Assembly (NCBI RefSeq): GCF_001517545.1
Contig: NZ_FBYA01000004.1
Coordinates: forward strand, 108,418 to 172,417
Length of the DNA stretch: 64,000 nucleotides
From: Limnohabitans sp. Rim47
GTDB taxonomy: Bacteria; Pseudomonadota; Gammaproteobacteria; Burkholderiales; Burkholderiaceae_C
Reading direction: 5' to 3'
Shown: in pieces, positions 8,949 to 17,500 of the stretch
Numbering within the stretch: position 1 is the stretch's first letter
Layout of the letters: every line of letters starts with the position of its first letter
Notes under the pieces: model-generated
The model's input: the letters and a program-made list of their open reading frames with translations, nothing else
Told to the model about the DNA's origin: nothing
Database searches by the model: none
Translations under genes and position numbers: made by a program

Positions 8949-10874
8949 ATGACTTCGTCCCCCACGTTCCTCTGCAACGTCGCCATCCTCGCGGGAGGCC
9001 AGGGCACCCGCTTAGCTAGCCGCTCCGGCGATATGCCCAAGCCTATGGTCCGGGTGATGGGCAAACCGGTACTGCAGCACCAGATTGAGCTCTGCCGCAA
9101 GCACGGATTCATCGACATCGCCCTGCTGGTCCATCACCGGCACGAGACTATCTCAGATTTCTTTGGAGACGGCTCGAAATTCGGCGTCCGCATCCGCTAC
9201 GAGGTGGAGGAAACGCCGCGCGGTACCTCCGGCGCGCTGCGAGACGCGCTACACGCACTCAAGCCGCAGTTCCTGCTGCTGTACGGCGACACCTACCTCG
9301 ACATCGACCTGAGTCGATTCTTCGGCACGCATCTGGCCTCCGACGCGAATGCCACGCTGTTTCTGCACCCGAATGACCATCCCTACGATTCTGATCTAGT
9401 CGACATCGACGATAGTGGGTACGTGCGCGACATCTACCCCTATCCGCATCCGGAAGGCCAGGACCTGCGCAACCTAGTGAACGCCGCGCTTTACGCCATC
9501 CGCAACGAGTCCCTGCCCTTGGTCACGCCCGAAACCGGCAAGGCCGACATCGCCAAGCACATGTTCCCCGCAATGCTCGCCCAAGGCTTGCGGCTGCACG
9601 GCTATGCCACGCCTGAGTACATCAAGGACATGGGTACGCCGGACCGCCTCGACAAGGTCGAGCGTGACATCGAAGTAGGCTTGCCAGAGAGGCTGTCCTG
9701 GCGTGGGCTACGCAAAGCGGTTTTCTTGGATCGGGATGGCACCTTGAACCACGAGGTCAACCACCTGAAGTCTCCCGACCAGATCGAGTTGCTCCCAGGG
9801 GTCGGCGAGGCCGTGCGGCAGATCAACCGGGCAGGCCTGCTGGCTGTACTCACCACCAACCAGCCAGTTATCGCTCGTGGCGACGTGACGATCGAAGAAC
9901 TTCATCGGATTCACGCCCGCCTGGAGAGCCTGCTCGGCTCACAGCGCGCCTACCTCGACGCCATCTACTATTGCCCGCATCACCCGGACAAGGGATTCGA
10001 GGACGAGGTCCCGCCGCTGAAGATCGTCTGCGAATGCCGCAAGCCCGCGCCCGGCATGATCGAGCAAGCATCGCGGGATCTTGCCATTTCGCGAGAAGGC
10101 TCCTGGATGGTGGGCGACACGACCGCCGACATCGAGGCAGGTCGGCGCGCCGGCGTTCGCACGATACTGCTGCAAACAGGATACGCGGGACGGGACGCAA
10201 AGCACGCCGGACGCCCGGATTATGTGGCCGCCAGCTTGTGCGACGCAGCCCAATGGATCACTGTGGGCCATGACCGTGCACGGCGCCAGCTGGCGCCCAT
10301 CGCGTTGGCCGCGCTGGACCGCCGCGTCATCCTGATCGGCGGTCTGGCACGATCGGGCAAATCCTTCGCAGCGCAAGTGCTGAAGGAGCTGCTGCCGGTG
10401 CTTGGCAAGCCCGCCCATGTCGTCACTCTGGACGGCTGGCTCAAGCCCGGCGACCAGCGAGACGAAGGCACGGGCGTGCTCGATCGTTACGACTTGGCGG
10501 CTGCGGCTTTTCGACTCGCGGAGATAGCCGGGGCGACGCAGCGCGTAGAGTTCCATGAACCGGTCTACGACCGCTTCAATCGCACCACAGCCTCGCACGG
10601 CGAACGCCATTCTGTCGGTACAGATGACGTACTCATCATCGAGGGGGTTCCAGCACTTTGCCTCACCACGCTGATGCCATCCGCGCGCACGCTGAGGCTA
10701 TTCATTAACGAGTCAGAGGATATTCGCCTTAAACGATTGAAGGGCGACTATGCCGCCCGCGGCTACGCAGAAGAAAAGATAAATGAAGTTCTGAAAAGCC
10801 GAGCAAGCGACGAAACCCTGACAATCCGCAGATCTTCGGAATTCGCGGATCACATGATTGATTGGAAGAAGTAA
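8949..10874 (+). CDS. Trifunctional heptose enzyme: HddC-like guanylyltransferase, GmhB-like phosphatase, P-loop kinase-like domain
   Basis: This 641-residue protein has three domains in order. Residues 8-245 are a nucleotidyltransferase (ILAGGQGTRLASRSGDMPKP, LLYGDTYLDID), most like HddC, which makes GDP-D-glycero-alpha-D-manno-heptose. Residues 256-440 are a HAD phosphatase of the GmhB type, with DRDGTLN at 261-267, zinc-loop residues C342, H344, C361 and C363, and VGDTTADIEAG at 388-398. Residues 458-641 form a P-loop domain with Walker A GGLARSGKS (464-472), most like uridine kinases. The kinase HddA follows directly and the isomerase GmhA next, so this polypeptide supplies the phosphatase and activation steps. 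The role of the third domain is not clear. Confidence 0.8.
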   Translation: MTSSPTFLCNVAILAGGQGTRLASRSGDMPKPMVRVMGKPVLQHQIELCRKHGFIDIALLVHHRHETISDFFGDGSKFGVRIRYEVEETPRGTSGALRDALHALKPQFLLLYGDTYLDIDLSRFFGTHLASDANATLFLHPNDHPYDSDLVDIDDSGYVRDIYPYPHPEGQDLRNLVNAALYAIRNESLPLVTPETGKADIAKHMFPAMLAQGLRLHGYATPEYIKDMGTPDRLDKVERDIEVGLPERLSWRGLRKAVFLDRDGTLNHEVNHLKSPDQIELLPGVGEAVRQINRAGLLAVLTTNQPVIARGDVTIEELHRIHARLESLLGSQRAYLDAIYYCPHHPDKGFEDEVPPLKIVCECRKPAPGMIEQASRDLAISREGSWMVGDTTADIEAGRRAGVRTILLQTGYAGRDAKHAGRPDYVAASLCDAAQWITVGHDRARRQLAPIALAALDRRVILIGGLARSGKSFAAQVLKELLPVLGKPAHVVTLDGWLKPGDQRDEGTGVLDRYDLAAAAFRLAEIAGATQRVEFHEPVYDRFNRTTASHGERHSVGTDDVLIIEGVPALCLTTLMPSARTLRLFINESEDIRLKRLKGDYAARGYAEEKINEVLKSRASDETLTIRRSSEFADHMIDWKK

Positions 10875-11861
10875 ATGATTGTCAGCAAGACTCCCTTGAG
10901 GATGAGCTTTGTAGGCGGTGGAAGCGACTTGCCCGCCTACTATCGCGAGGAAATCGGCGCAGTGCTGTCGACATCGATCGACAAGTACATGTACATCTGC
11001 GTCAGCAAAAAGTTCGATGGGCGAATCCGGCTAAGCTACACAAAGACCGAGGACGTCCAGTCTCGGCATGAGATCGATCATCCGCTGGTCCGGCACGCGC
11101 TGGATGTGGTTGGAATCGACGGCGGCATCGAGATCGCCTCTATGGCGGACATTCCGTCCAAGGGCTCGGGCTTGGGGTCCTCCAGCACCTACACCGTGGG
11201 CCTACTGAATGCGCTGTACGCCTACCGTAACCGCTTCGCATCGAAGGAGACACTGGCGCGGCAGGCCTGCGAGATCGAGATCGATCGCTGTGGCGAGCCG
11301 ATCGGTAAGCAGGACCAGTACGCGGCGGCTTACGGCGGCCTCAACCTCATCCGCTTCCACCCGGACGACTCGGTGTCGGTCGATCCCGTTATCTGCAAGC
11401 CCAGCTTGCTGCAGGAGATGGAGGATTCTACCTTGGTCTTCTTCACTGGCCGCACCCGCAGCGCCTCAGCCGTGCTTGCCAATCAGTCGGCAGCGATGCA
11501 AGCTACCGACCGCCGCTTGCTGATGCGCCGGATGGTCGAGTTGGCCTTCGAAATGAAAGAGCAGCTCGAATCTGGCACGCTTGAGCATCTTGGTACGCTG
11601 CTCGACGAGAACTGGCGCCTCAAGGCCCAATTGACGGCGGGAATCACCGATCCGCAGATCGACGGCTGGTACGCCGCTGGATTGGCCAATGGCGCACTGG
11701 GCGGGAAGCTGCTCGGCGCAGGCAATGGTGGATTCATGATGTTCTACGCTCCTCCGGAGAGTCAAGCGAAGATTACCTCTGCGCTCTGCGATCTGCGGCC
11801 TGTAAAGTTCCGGTTTGATCGAACCGGAGCGCAAGTCGTTTTTTATCAACCGCAAATGTGA
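10875..11861 (+). CDS. hddA: D-glycero-alpha-D-manno-heptose-7-phosphate kinase (GHMP family)
   Basis: The 328-residue GHMP kinase starts one base after the preceding stop. The N-terminus VSKTPLRMSFVGGGSDLPAY is characteristic of the sugar-kinase branch (HddA/FKP-like). The ATP-binding motif is SKGSGLGSSSTYTVG (about residues 95-109), and the C-terminal GGKLLGAGNGGFMMFY is GHMP motif 3. HddA phosphorylates C1 of D-glycero-D-manno-heptose 7-phosphate to the alpha-1,7-bisphosphate. Adjacent GmhB-like, HddC-like and GmhA genes complete the GDP-heptose route, so the assignment rests on both sequence and context. Confidence 0.85.
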   Translation: MIVSKTPLRMSFVGGGSDLPAYYREEIGAVLSTSIDKYMYICVSKKFDGRIRLSYTKTEDVQSRHEIDHPLVRHALDVVGIDGGIEIASMADIPSKGSGLGSSSTYTVGLLNALYAYRNRFASKETLARQACEIEIDRCGEPIGKQDQYAAAYGGLNLIRFHPDDSVSVDPVICKPSLLQEMEDSTLVFFTGRTRSASAVLANQSAAMQATDRRLLMRRMVELAFEMKEQLESGTLEHLGTLLDENWRLKAQLTAGITDPQIDGWYAAGLANGALGGKLLGAGNGGFMMFYAPPESQAKITSALCDLRPVKFRFDRTGAQVVFYQPQM

Positions 11862-11867
11862 GCTTTT

Positions 11868-12434
11868 ATGACAACTTTCACTGTTTCCAATTATTTAACA
11901 GCACACCATCAACTTGCACAGCGAGTAGACGCTGCCACATTTCAAACAGGCATTGAGATGATCAAGGCTGCGTTCGAAAGCGGCAAAAAAATCATCACTT
12001 GTGGCAATGGGGGAAGTGCATCTACTGCTTCTCATTACATTACTGACTGGAACAAAATGGTGAACCTAGCCACAGGTAAGAAATTCCGTGGCGTATCACT
12101 GTGCGACAACGTTGGCCTCATCACAGCCTACGGTAATGATCTTGCCTATTCGGAGGTTTTTGCAGGGCAAGTCGATGCGCTTATGGATGAAGGGGATTTG
12201 CTTGTTGCTGTTAGCGGTAGCGGTAACTCGCCAAACGTGCTTAAGGCTATAGAGTCAGCCCGCAACGCGGGCGGAAAGGTCTTGGGCGTTGTTGGTTACG
12301 ACGGCGGGAAGATGATGCCCAAGTGCGACCACAGCGTTTGGGTGCCGTCGTTTGACATGCAACTATGTGAGGACGTCCATCTGATGTTCGGGCATATGGT
12401 TATGAAAACGCTTTGCGGCTCAACCATTAATTAA
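11868..12434 (+). CDS. gmhA: Sedoheptulose-7-phosphate isomerase (SIS domain)
   Basis: The 188-residue single SIS-domain protein has the usual GmhA length. The phosphosugar-binding motif is TCGNGGSASTASHYITDW (about residues 44-61). AVSGSGNSPNVLKAI (about 115-129) is the second phosphate loop. It converts sedoheptulose 7-phosphate to D-glycero-D-manno-heptose 7-phosphate, the first step of the heptose pathway encoded just upstream. It is the last gene of the + strand polysaccharide cluster. An ADP-heptose-pathway paralogue for LPS core may exist elsewhere. Confidence 0.88.
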   Translation: MTTFTVSNYLTAHHQLAQRVDAATFQTGIEMIKAAFESGKKIITCGNGGSASTASHYITDWNKMVNLATGKKFRGVSLCDNVGLITAYGNDLAYSEVFAGQVDALMDEGDLLVAVSGSGNSPNVLKAIESARNAGGKVLGVVGYDGGKMMPKCDHSVWVPSFDMQLCEDVHLMFGHMVMKTLCGSTIN

Positions 12435-12621
12435 TTATTTTGATTGAGATTATAAATATCTGCTGATTTCACTTCTCACAATAGCAAGGGCTTGAGTTAG
12501 CCCCGTGAATCACAGTCCCGTCGGTATTGAGCGATATCGTTCTCGAGTTGGCCCATTTGGGCTGATCACTGCCCGTCGTCGTCAGCTCCCTGTAAACCAA
12601 ACACACTGAAACAACCCAAAG

Positions 12622-12655
12622 AAAAAGCCCCTGCAATTGCTTGCAGGGGCTTTAC
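12622..12655 (-). terminator. Rho-independent terminator downstream of tRNA-Asn
   Basis: A perfect 10-bp stem (GCCCCTGCAA at 12627-12636 with TTGCAGGGGC at 12641-12650) closes a 4-base loop. Read on the - strand it is followed by CTTTTTC, so it fits termination of the tRNA transcript. Flanking A/T residues on both sides mean it may also stop the + strand heptose operon. Confidence 0.8.
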
Positions 12656-12659
12656 TTTT

Positions 12660-12735
12660 TGGCTCCTCGACCTGGGCTCGAACCAGGGACCTACGGATTA
12701 ACAGTCCGGCGCTCTACCGACTGAGCTATCGAGGA
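12660..12735 (-). tRNA. tRNA-Asn (anticodon GTT)
   Basis: The reverse complement folds as a 76-base tRNA. The 7-bp acceptor stem is TCCTCGA/TCGAGGA with discriminator G and an encoded CCA at 12660-12662. The D-arm is GCTCAGTCGGTAGAGC, the anticodon loop CTGTTAA with GTT, and the T-arm contains GGTTCGAGCC. It lies between the polysaccharide cluster and the thi operon, a common site for recombination, but no integrase is nearby. Confidence 0.96.
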
Positions 12736-12792
12736 ATAGCTTCGAATTATAGAGGTGTTTTTGGCCTGTTTTGAGAGGGGCGGCAAGATTTT

Positions 12793-13719
12793 TTAAGTTT
12801 GTCGCGAATCACGTATCAATTCGCTCAAGTGGCGTGCTGCATCCATGGGATGGCTGCTGCCGGTGATGGCCCTGACCACGGCAATCGAGCCCACGCCGCT
12901 TTGCATGACCCGTGGAATACGCGCTTCATCGATGCCGCCAATGGCAACCAGGGGCGTGTGTTGCATGAGCTCGGCGTAGGCCTGTAGACGCCCAAGGCCT
13001 TGCGGTGCCGTTTGCATGCGCTTGAGGGTGGTGGGGAATACGGCACCCAAGGCGATGTAGCTGGGGTTGACCGCATCGGCGCGCAACATTTCGGCATAGC
13101 CGTGGGTGCTCAAGCCCAGCCGCAGGCCAGCTTCACGTATTTTTTCAAGGGGCGCTTCGTCCATGTCTTCTTGGCCGAGGTGCACGCCGTAAGCGCCTTC
13201 TTCGATGGCGATTTGCCAATGGTCGTTGATGAACAGCAGCGCACCCGTGCCCTGCACGGCTTGCACGGCGGCCCTGACTTCTTGGCGAATGGCCTTTGTA
13301 TCGTCTGACTTGAAGCGCAACTGCACCGTGGGCACCCCCGCACTGGCCATGCGGCCCACCCATTGGGCGTCGGGCAACACGGCGTAGAGGCCGAGTGCAT
13401 GAGGGCATGCAGCAAAAGCATGTGCCCGGGGCGTCGGCGCGATGCCGAAATCTGATGGGTGGCACGGCCAATCGTTGGCTGAAAACTGGCCTGTGCGTTG
13501 CGTTTGTGCAGCCCATGCTTGTGCCACAGATTGCGCGTCATGCTCTAAAAATCCGAGCATGCGGCAGCCTTGCAATACCCCCGCGGTCTCTGGACTCAGG
13601 GCCGCATCGCGGGCATGAACTGCTTGTGCGTAGGGCAAAGCATCTCCTGCCAGCATGGCCGCGTGTTGTGTGGCCAAAGCGTGGGCGATGTTTTGTGGTG
13701 TTTGCAGCGCGGGGCTCAT
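12793..13719 (-). CDS. thiE: Thiamine-phosphate synthase with N-terminal extension
   Basis: This 308-residue protein carries the ThiE TIM barrel at about residues 108-308: VQLRFKS, FINDHWQIAIEEGAYGVHLGQEDM split over 165-190, GLSTHGYAEM, ALGAVFPTTLKRM and AIGGIDEARIPRVM. It joins HMP-pyrophosphate to the thiazole phosphate carboxylate to give thiamine phosphate. ThiE is usually about 210 residues. The extra N-terminal 105 residues show no motif I recognise. The start overlaps the thiG stop (ATGA), and it is the last gene of thiO-thiS-thiG-thiE. Confidence 0.9.
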   Translation of the reverse strand: MSPALQTPQNIAHALATQHAAMLAGDALPYAQAVHARDAALSPETAGVLQGCRMLGFLEHDAQSVAQAWAAQTQRTGQFSANDWPCHPSDFGIAPTPRAHAFAACPHALGLYAVLPDAQWVGRMASAGVPTVQLRFKSDDTKAIRQEVRAAVQAVQGTGALLFINDHWQIAIEEGAYGVHLGQEDMDEAPLEKIREAGLRLGLSTHGYAEMLRADAVNPSYIALGAVFPTTLKRMQTAPQGLGRLQAYAELMQHTPLVAIGGIDEARIPRVMQSGVGSIAVVRAITGSSHPMDAARHLSELIRDSRQT

Positions 13720-14522
13720 GCGTGGTTCCAGAACGGTGTGCCCAGCACCGGTGTGCTGGGTTGGGCGTTGTCTTGCGCTTGCATGGCGCCCGAGCAGTAG
13801 GCTGCTCGCCCCGCGTTGACGGCATCGGCAAAGGCTTTGGCCATGCTGACAGGATCTTGTGCCAAAGCCACGGCGGTGTTGAGCAGCACGGCGTCAAAGC
13901 CCCATTCCATGACCTGGCAAGCGTGTGAGGGCAGGCCCAAACCGGCGTCCACGATCATGGGCACATCCAGGCGTTCGCGCAGGGTGCGCAGGGCGTGTGG
14001 GTTGATGGGGCCTTTGCCTGTGCCGATGGGAGCCGCCCACGGCATGACAGCTTGGCAACCCACATCGACCAAGCGCTGGCACAGCACCAAATCGTCGGTG
14101 GTGTAGGGCAACACCTTGAAGCCCGCTTGGATCAAACGGCTGGCGGCCTCGGGCAAGTTCAGTGTGTCGGGTTGCAGCGTGTAGTCGTCACCAATGAGTT
14201 CGAGCTTGATCCAGTCTGTTTCAAAGACTTCACGCGCCATCTCGGCCGTGGTGATGGCTTCTTGCATGCTGTGGCACCCTGCGGTGTTGGGCAGCACGGG
14301 CACGTTGGCTTGGCGCAGCAGGTTCCAAAAGCTTTGCGAAGCCTCACCGCCGCTGCCGGTTTGGCGGCGCAGCGAGGCGGTCAGCATGGCGGGTTGCGAG
14401 CGTTCGATGGCTTGCAACAGCACGCTGGGTGATGGGTAACGCGATGTGCCCAGCATCAAACGGCTGTGAAAAGTTTCGCCGTACAGCGTGAGGGGGTCAG
14501 CAGGCAGTGTGTGGGTGGTCAT
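13716..14522 (-). CDS. thiG: Thiazole synthase
   Basis: The 268-residue ThiG is of normal length. The N-terminus YGETFHSRLMLGTSRYPSP is conserved, and DWIKLELIGDD contains Lys106, expected to form the imine with 1-deoxy-D-xylulose 5-phosphate. PIGTGKGP and ADAVNAGRAAY are further conserved blocks. It builds the thiazole ring from DXP, dehydroglycine (from ThiO) and ThiS thiocarboxylate. It is coupled to thiE by ATGA overlap and sits 51 bases after thiS. Confidence 0.95.
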   Translation of the reverse strand: MTTHTLPADPLTLYGETFHSRLMLGTSRYPSPSVLLQAIERSQPAMLTASLRRQTGSGGEASQSFWNLLRQANVPVLPNTAGCHSMQEAITTAEMAREVFETDWIKLELIGDDYTLQPDTLNLPEAASRLIQAGFKVLPYTTDDLVLCQRLVDVGCQAVMPWAAPIGTGKGPINPHALRTLRERLDVPMIVDAGLGLPSHACQVMEWGFDAVLLNTAVALAQDPVSMAKAFADAVNAGRAAYCSGAMQAQDNAQPSTPVLGTPFWNHA

Positions 14523-14573
14523 GGTGTTGCCGGAGGGTTGCCAGAGTGTTGTCAGGGTGTGGACATGGGGTGC

Positions 14574-14786
14574 TTAGCCGCCGGTGATGGGCGAAATCAG
14601 CTCGATTCGGTCATGGTGGGCCAGGACATGCGCGGCGTATTGGCCGCGGGGCACAAATTGTAAATTTACAGCAGCCGCAAAAGGGGGCTGAACACCGGCA
14701 AGCGCCACGGCATCGGCCAGGGTTGCGCCCTGCGGCAGGGTGTAGGGGGCTTGGTTGATCAGCACTTGAATGGGGGTGTCAGACAT
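14574..14786 (-). CDS. thiS: Sulfur carrier protein ThiS
   Basis: This 70-residue ubiquitin-fold sulfur carrier ends in the diagnostic Gly-Gly (ISPITGG), which is adenylated and converted to a thiocarboxylate that donates sulfur to ThiG. ATG at 14786 is preferred over an upstream TTG (14792). The ATG overlaps the end of thiO by 8 bases. Internal VPRGQYAAHVLAHHDRIEL matches the family core. Confidence 0.92.
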   Translation of the reverse strand: MSDTPIQVLINQAPYTLPQGATLADAVALAGVQPPFAAAVNLQFVPRGQYAAHVLAHHDRIELISPITGG

Positions 14787-15864
14787 GTTCAAACTTGAGT
14801 TGGAATTGTGTGGCCAAGTTGGTGGTGTGGTGTTGAACCCATTCGATCACCACGTCGAGCATGGCCGGTGAGATCAAAAAACCATGGCGGTACAGGCCGT
14901 TGATTTGCACGGTGCGGTCGCCCAAACAGCGAATGGCGGGCAAATTGTCGATCAGTGTAGGACGCGCCTGTGTGCTGACCTCCAGGATTCGCGCTTCGGC
15001 AAAGCCGCTGTGTACGGTGTAAGCGGCGCTGAGCAATTCCAGCGTCGAGCGCACGCTGGCGGGCGACAGGTCTTCGGTTTCTATCTCGGTCGCGCCAATC
15101 ACGAACACATGCGCTTCTTTGGGAGCAATGTAGATCGGGTAACGCGGGTGAATCAAGCGGGTCGGACGTTGCAGCGTGACGGCGGGGGCGTGCAAGCGAA
15201 TGACTTCGCCGCGCACGCCGCGCAGTTGTGGCCACTTGGTGCGAGCGCCCAAGCCTCGGCAGTCAAACAACCAGTCGGGCTGGCCTGATTGACCCGGCTG
15301 AAAGTCTTCGGGCTGGCGTGGGCTGTTCCAGTGCAGGGCGACGTTTTGCTGCTCCAAGCTTTTGAGCAAAGCGGCCAGCAGTTGGCGGTTGTCGAGCTGG
15401 CCTTCGCCCGGCAAGTACAGGGCTTGTGCAAAGCGGTTTTCCAATGCCGGCTCGTGTTGTCGCAACCCTTCGGGGTTCAAGGTTTGAGCTGCAGCCAGGG
15501 TGGGCAGTTGCTGGCTTGTGCGGTGCATCAATTGTTCAAAGCGTTTGGCCTCGGCTGCATCTTGACGGTGCCACAGCACCAGCGTGCCGTTTTGTTGAAA
15601 AAACACGGGTTCTGACAAGGGGGCGATCAACTCGGGCCAGCGCTTGAGAGCATGTTGCCCCATCTGCACCACGGGCAGTTCGGTGATGGCCGATTCGGCC
15701 AACGGTGCCAACATGGCCGCTGCCACACGGGCTGCCGCACCTTGCGCATCGGGGCCTTGGGCTTCGAACACCGTAACGTGGTGGCCAAGTTGCGCCAATC
15801 TGTGAGCCAGCAAGCGGCCCATCAGGCCCGCACCCAGCACCACGCTTGAAATCTGTGTGCTCAT
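14779..15864 (-). CDS. thiO: Glycine oxidase ThiO
   Basis: The 361-residue FAD-dependent amine oxidase starts MSTQISSVVLGAGLMGRLLA, with the Rossmann GxGxxG for FAD at residues 10-15. TRLIHPRYPIYIAPK and INGLYRHGFLISPA are typical of ThiO and DAO-family enzymes. It oxidises glycine to the imine needed by ThiG. The start at 15864 (rather than 15927) avoids reading through the promoter region shared with the divergent thiD, whose start is only 38 bases away. It is first gene of the thiOSGE operon. No riboswitch fits in this short gap. Confidence 0.9.
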   Translation of the reverse strand: MSTQISSVVLGAGLMGRLLAHRLAQLGHHVTVFEAQGPDAQGAAARVAAAMLAPLAESAITELPVVQMGQHALKRWPELIAPLSEPVFFQQNGTLVLWHRQDAAEAKRFEQLMHRTSQQLPTLAAAQTLNPEGLRQHEPALENRFAQALYLPGEGQLDNRQLLAALLKSLEQQNVALHWNSPRQPEDFQPGQSGQPDWLFDCRGLGARTKWPQLRGVRGEVIRLHAPAVTLQRPTRLIHPRYPIYIAPKEAHVFVIGATEIETEDLSPASVRSTLELLSAAYTVHSGFAEARILEVSTQARPTLIDNLPAIRCLGDRTVQINGLYRHGFLISPAMLDVVIEWVQHHTTNLATQFQLKFEHV

Positions 15865-15902
15865 TGAACGAGGTCCTTTGCAATTTGCGGATAATGCCGC
15901 CC

Positions 15903-16757
15903 ATGAACCATTCTTACCGCTATGCACGCGTGCTCACCATTGCTGGCTCTGACAGCGGCGGTGGTGCCGGCATTCAGGCCGACCTGAAAACTTTTGCGGC
16001 CTTGGGCTGCTATGGCACCAGCGCCATCACGGCCTTGACGGCCCAAAACACGGTGGGCGTGCAAGGCATTCATGCCGTGCCAGCCGAGTTTTTGAAAGCG
16101 CAAATCCAGTCCGTTTTGGACGACATCGGTGTCGATGCGGTCAAGATCGGCATGTTGCATGCACCCGGCATTGTCGAAGTGGTGGCCTGGGCCATCGACC
16201 ATTACAAATTGACCAACGTGGTGCTGGACCCCGTGATGGTGGCCACCAGCGGTGACCGTTTGATTGCCAGCGAAACCGTGCAAGTGTTGGTGCATGAGTT
16301 GTTTCCCCGCGTGAGCGTGATCACCCCGAATTTGGACGAGGCTGCGCTGCTTTTGGGGCGTGATATTCCCAACGCCGAGGCCTTGGACATCGCTGCGCAA
16401 GATTTGTTGGGCATGGGCGCTCGCGCTGTGTTGCTCAAGGGCGGGCACTTGGCGGGCGATGAGGTGGTGGATTTGCTGGCCGATGCCAGCGGCCCTTTGC
16501 AGCGCTTGGCGTCCCGGCGCATTGCCAGTCGCAATGTGCACGGCACGGGTTGCACCTTGTCGTCGGCCATCGCGGCGCATTTGGCCTTGGGCCATGGCTT
16601 GAGCGAGGCGGTGAGCCTGGCACGTGCCTTTATTTTGGCGGCCATTGCGCAAGGCGCAGACGTGACTACGGGCCAGGGTCACGGCCCGTTGAATCATGGG
16701 TTTGCGCCCGTGCCGCTTCATCGCATCACCAAACCGCCGTCGACCGTCAACACCTGA
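15903..16757 (+). CDS. thiD: HMP/HMP-phosphate kinase
   Basis: This 284-residue ribokinase-like protein (ATG 15903; an in-frame ATG at 15894 is possible) has VLTIAGSDSGGGAGIQADLK near the N-terminus for HMP binding, and RNVHGTGCTLSSAIAAHLA near the C-terminus, the anion hole and catalytic Asp-like region of the family. It phosphorylates hydroxymethylpyrimidine twice to HMP-PP for ThiE. It is divergent from thiO. Its 3' end overlaps the convergent SDR gene by 40 bases. It is the natural acceptor of pyrimidine brought in by the ThiXYZ and CytX-like transporters next door. Confidence 0.95.
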   Translation: MNHSYRYARVLTIAGSDSGGGAGIQADLKTFAALGCYGTSAITALTAQNTVGVQGIHAVPAEFLKAQIQSVLDDIGVDAVKIGMLHAPGIVEVVAWAIDHYKLTNVVLDPVMVATSGDRLIASETVQVLVHELFPRVSVITPNLDEAALLLGRDIPNAEALDIAAQDLLGMGARAVLLKGGHLAGDEVVDLLADASGPLQRLASRRIASRNVHGTGCTLSSAIAAHLALGHGLSEAVSLARAFILAAIAQGADVTTGQGHGPLNHGFAPVPLHRITKPPSTVNT

Positions 16758-17500
16758 CCCGTGACAAAGCGGCTCCAGTCTGAAGCCAAAAAAAGCACCG
16801 GCCCTGCCACATCGTCGGGGGTGGCCAAACGGCCCAGCGGGGTCTGTGCGATCAGCACCTCTTTGACGGACTCTTTGGTGGCGCGGCTGGAGTCGGTTGG
16901 GCTGACCAGACCGGGGGCCACGCAATTGACACGTATGCCCAAAGGCCCCAATTCGGCGGCCAAGTTGCGGCTGAAACCCACCAACGCCGCTTTGGCCGTG
17001 GTGTAGTCGTGGTACGCGATGCTGGGGCGGTCCACCAAGTCGCTGGTGAGGTTGATGATGCTGCCTTGCCCGCGCTGCTTGAAATGTGGCAACACCGCTT
17101 GGCAGGTGTTGTAGGCCGCATGCACTGCACCATCGAATTGCGTTTGATAAGCCTGCCAGGGCATATCCCCAAAGCGTGTGCGGTGGTCGGGGTCGAAGGT
17201 GTAGGGGCTGAAGGCGTTGTTCACCACCGCATCGATGCGACCGGTTTCGCGCAAGGCCTGTGCCACCATGGTGTTCACGGCTTCTGCAGAGCGCACGTCT
17301 GCTGACAGGGCCCACGCATCGCCGCCGAGTTGTTGACACCGCGACACCACGTCTTGCGCGGCATCGTGGTTGCTGAGGTAGTTGACCAGCACCATGGCGC
17401 CTTGACGTGCAAACGCCTGGGCAATGCCAGCGCCAATGCAGCGGCTGGCACCGGTGACCAAGATCACTTGGCCCGCAAAGTGGCCTGGGGTGGTGTTCAT
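16718..17500 (-). CDS. SDR-family oxidoreductase, last gene of the TPP-riboswitch operon
   Basis: The 260-residue classical SDR starts at ATG 17500, overlapping the thiY stop (ATGA). It has the cofactor motif TGASRCIGAGIA (about residues 17-28), NNAFSPY in place of the usual NNAG, a catalytic-type YHDYTTAKAAL (Tyr-x-x-x-Lys) and the terminal ASDWSRFVTGQVLTVDGG. It resembles 3-oxoacyl-ACP reductases, but a fatty-acid role is unlikely in this setting. As part of an operon with LuxE/LuxC-like genes and thiamine-precursor transporters, it may reduce an aldehyde to the alcohol used by ThiD. That function is inference. Confidence 0.8.
   Translation of the reverse strand: MNTTPGHFAGQVILVTGASRCIGAGIAQAFARQGAMVLVNYLSNHDAAQDVVSRCQQLGGDAWALSADVRSAEAVNTMVAQALRETGRIDAVVNNAFSPYTFDPDHRTRFGDMPWQAYQTQFDGAVHAAYNTCQAVLPHFKQRGQGSIINLTSDLVDRPSIAYHDYTTAKAALVGFSRNLAAELGPLGIRVNCVAPGLVSPTDSSRATKESVKEVLIAQTPLGRLATPDDVAGPVLFLASDWSRFVTGQVLTVDGGLVMR

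Noticed and set aside
12660..12735. tRNA-Asn as the attachment site of an integrated element
   Set aside because: No integrase, no repeat of the tRNA 3' end and no phage genes nearby in the window.
16718..17500. The SDR as FabG (3-oxoacyl-ACP reductase) of fatty acid synthesis
   Set aside because: It has general SDR similarity, but no fab genes are near, and it is translationally coupled to thiY in a TPP-controlled operon.
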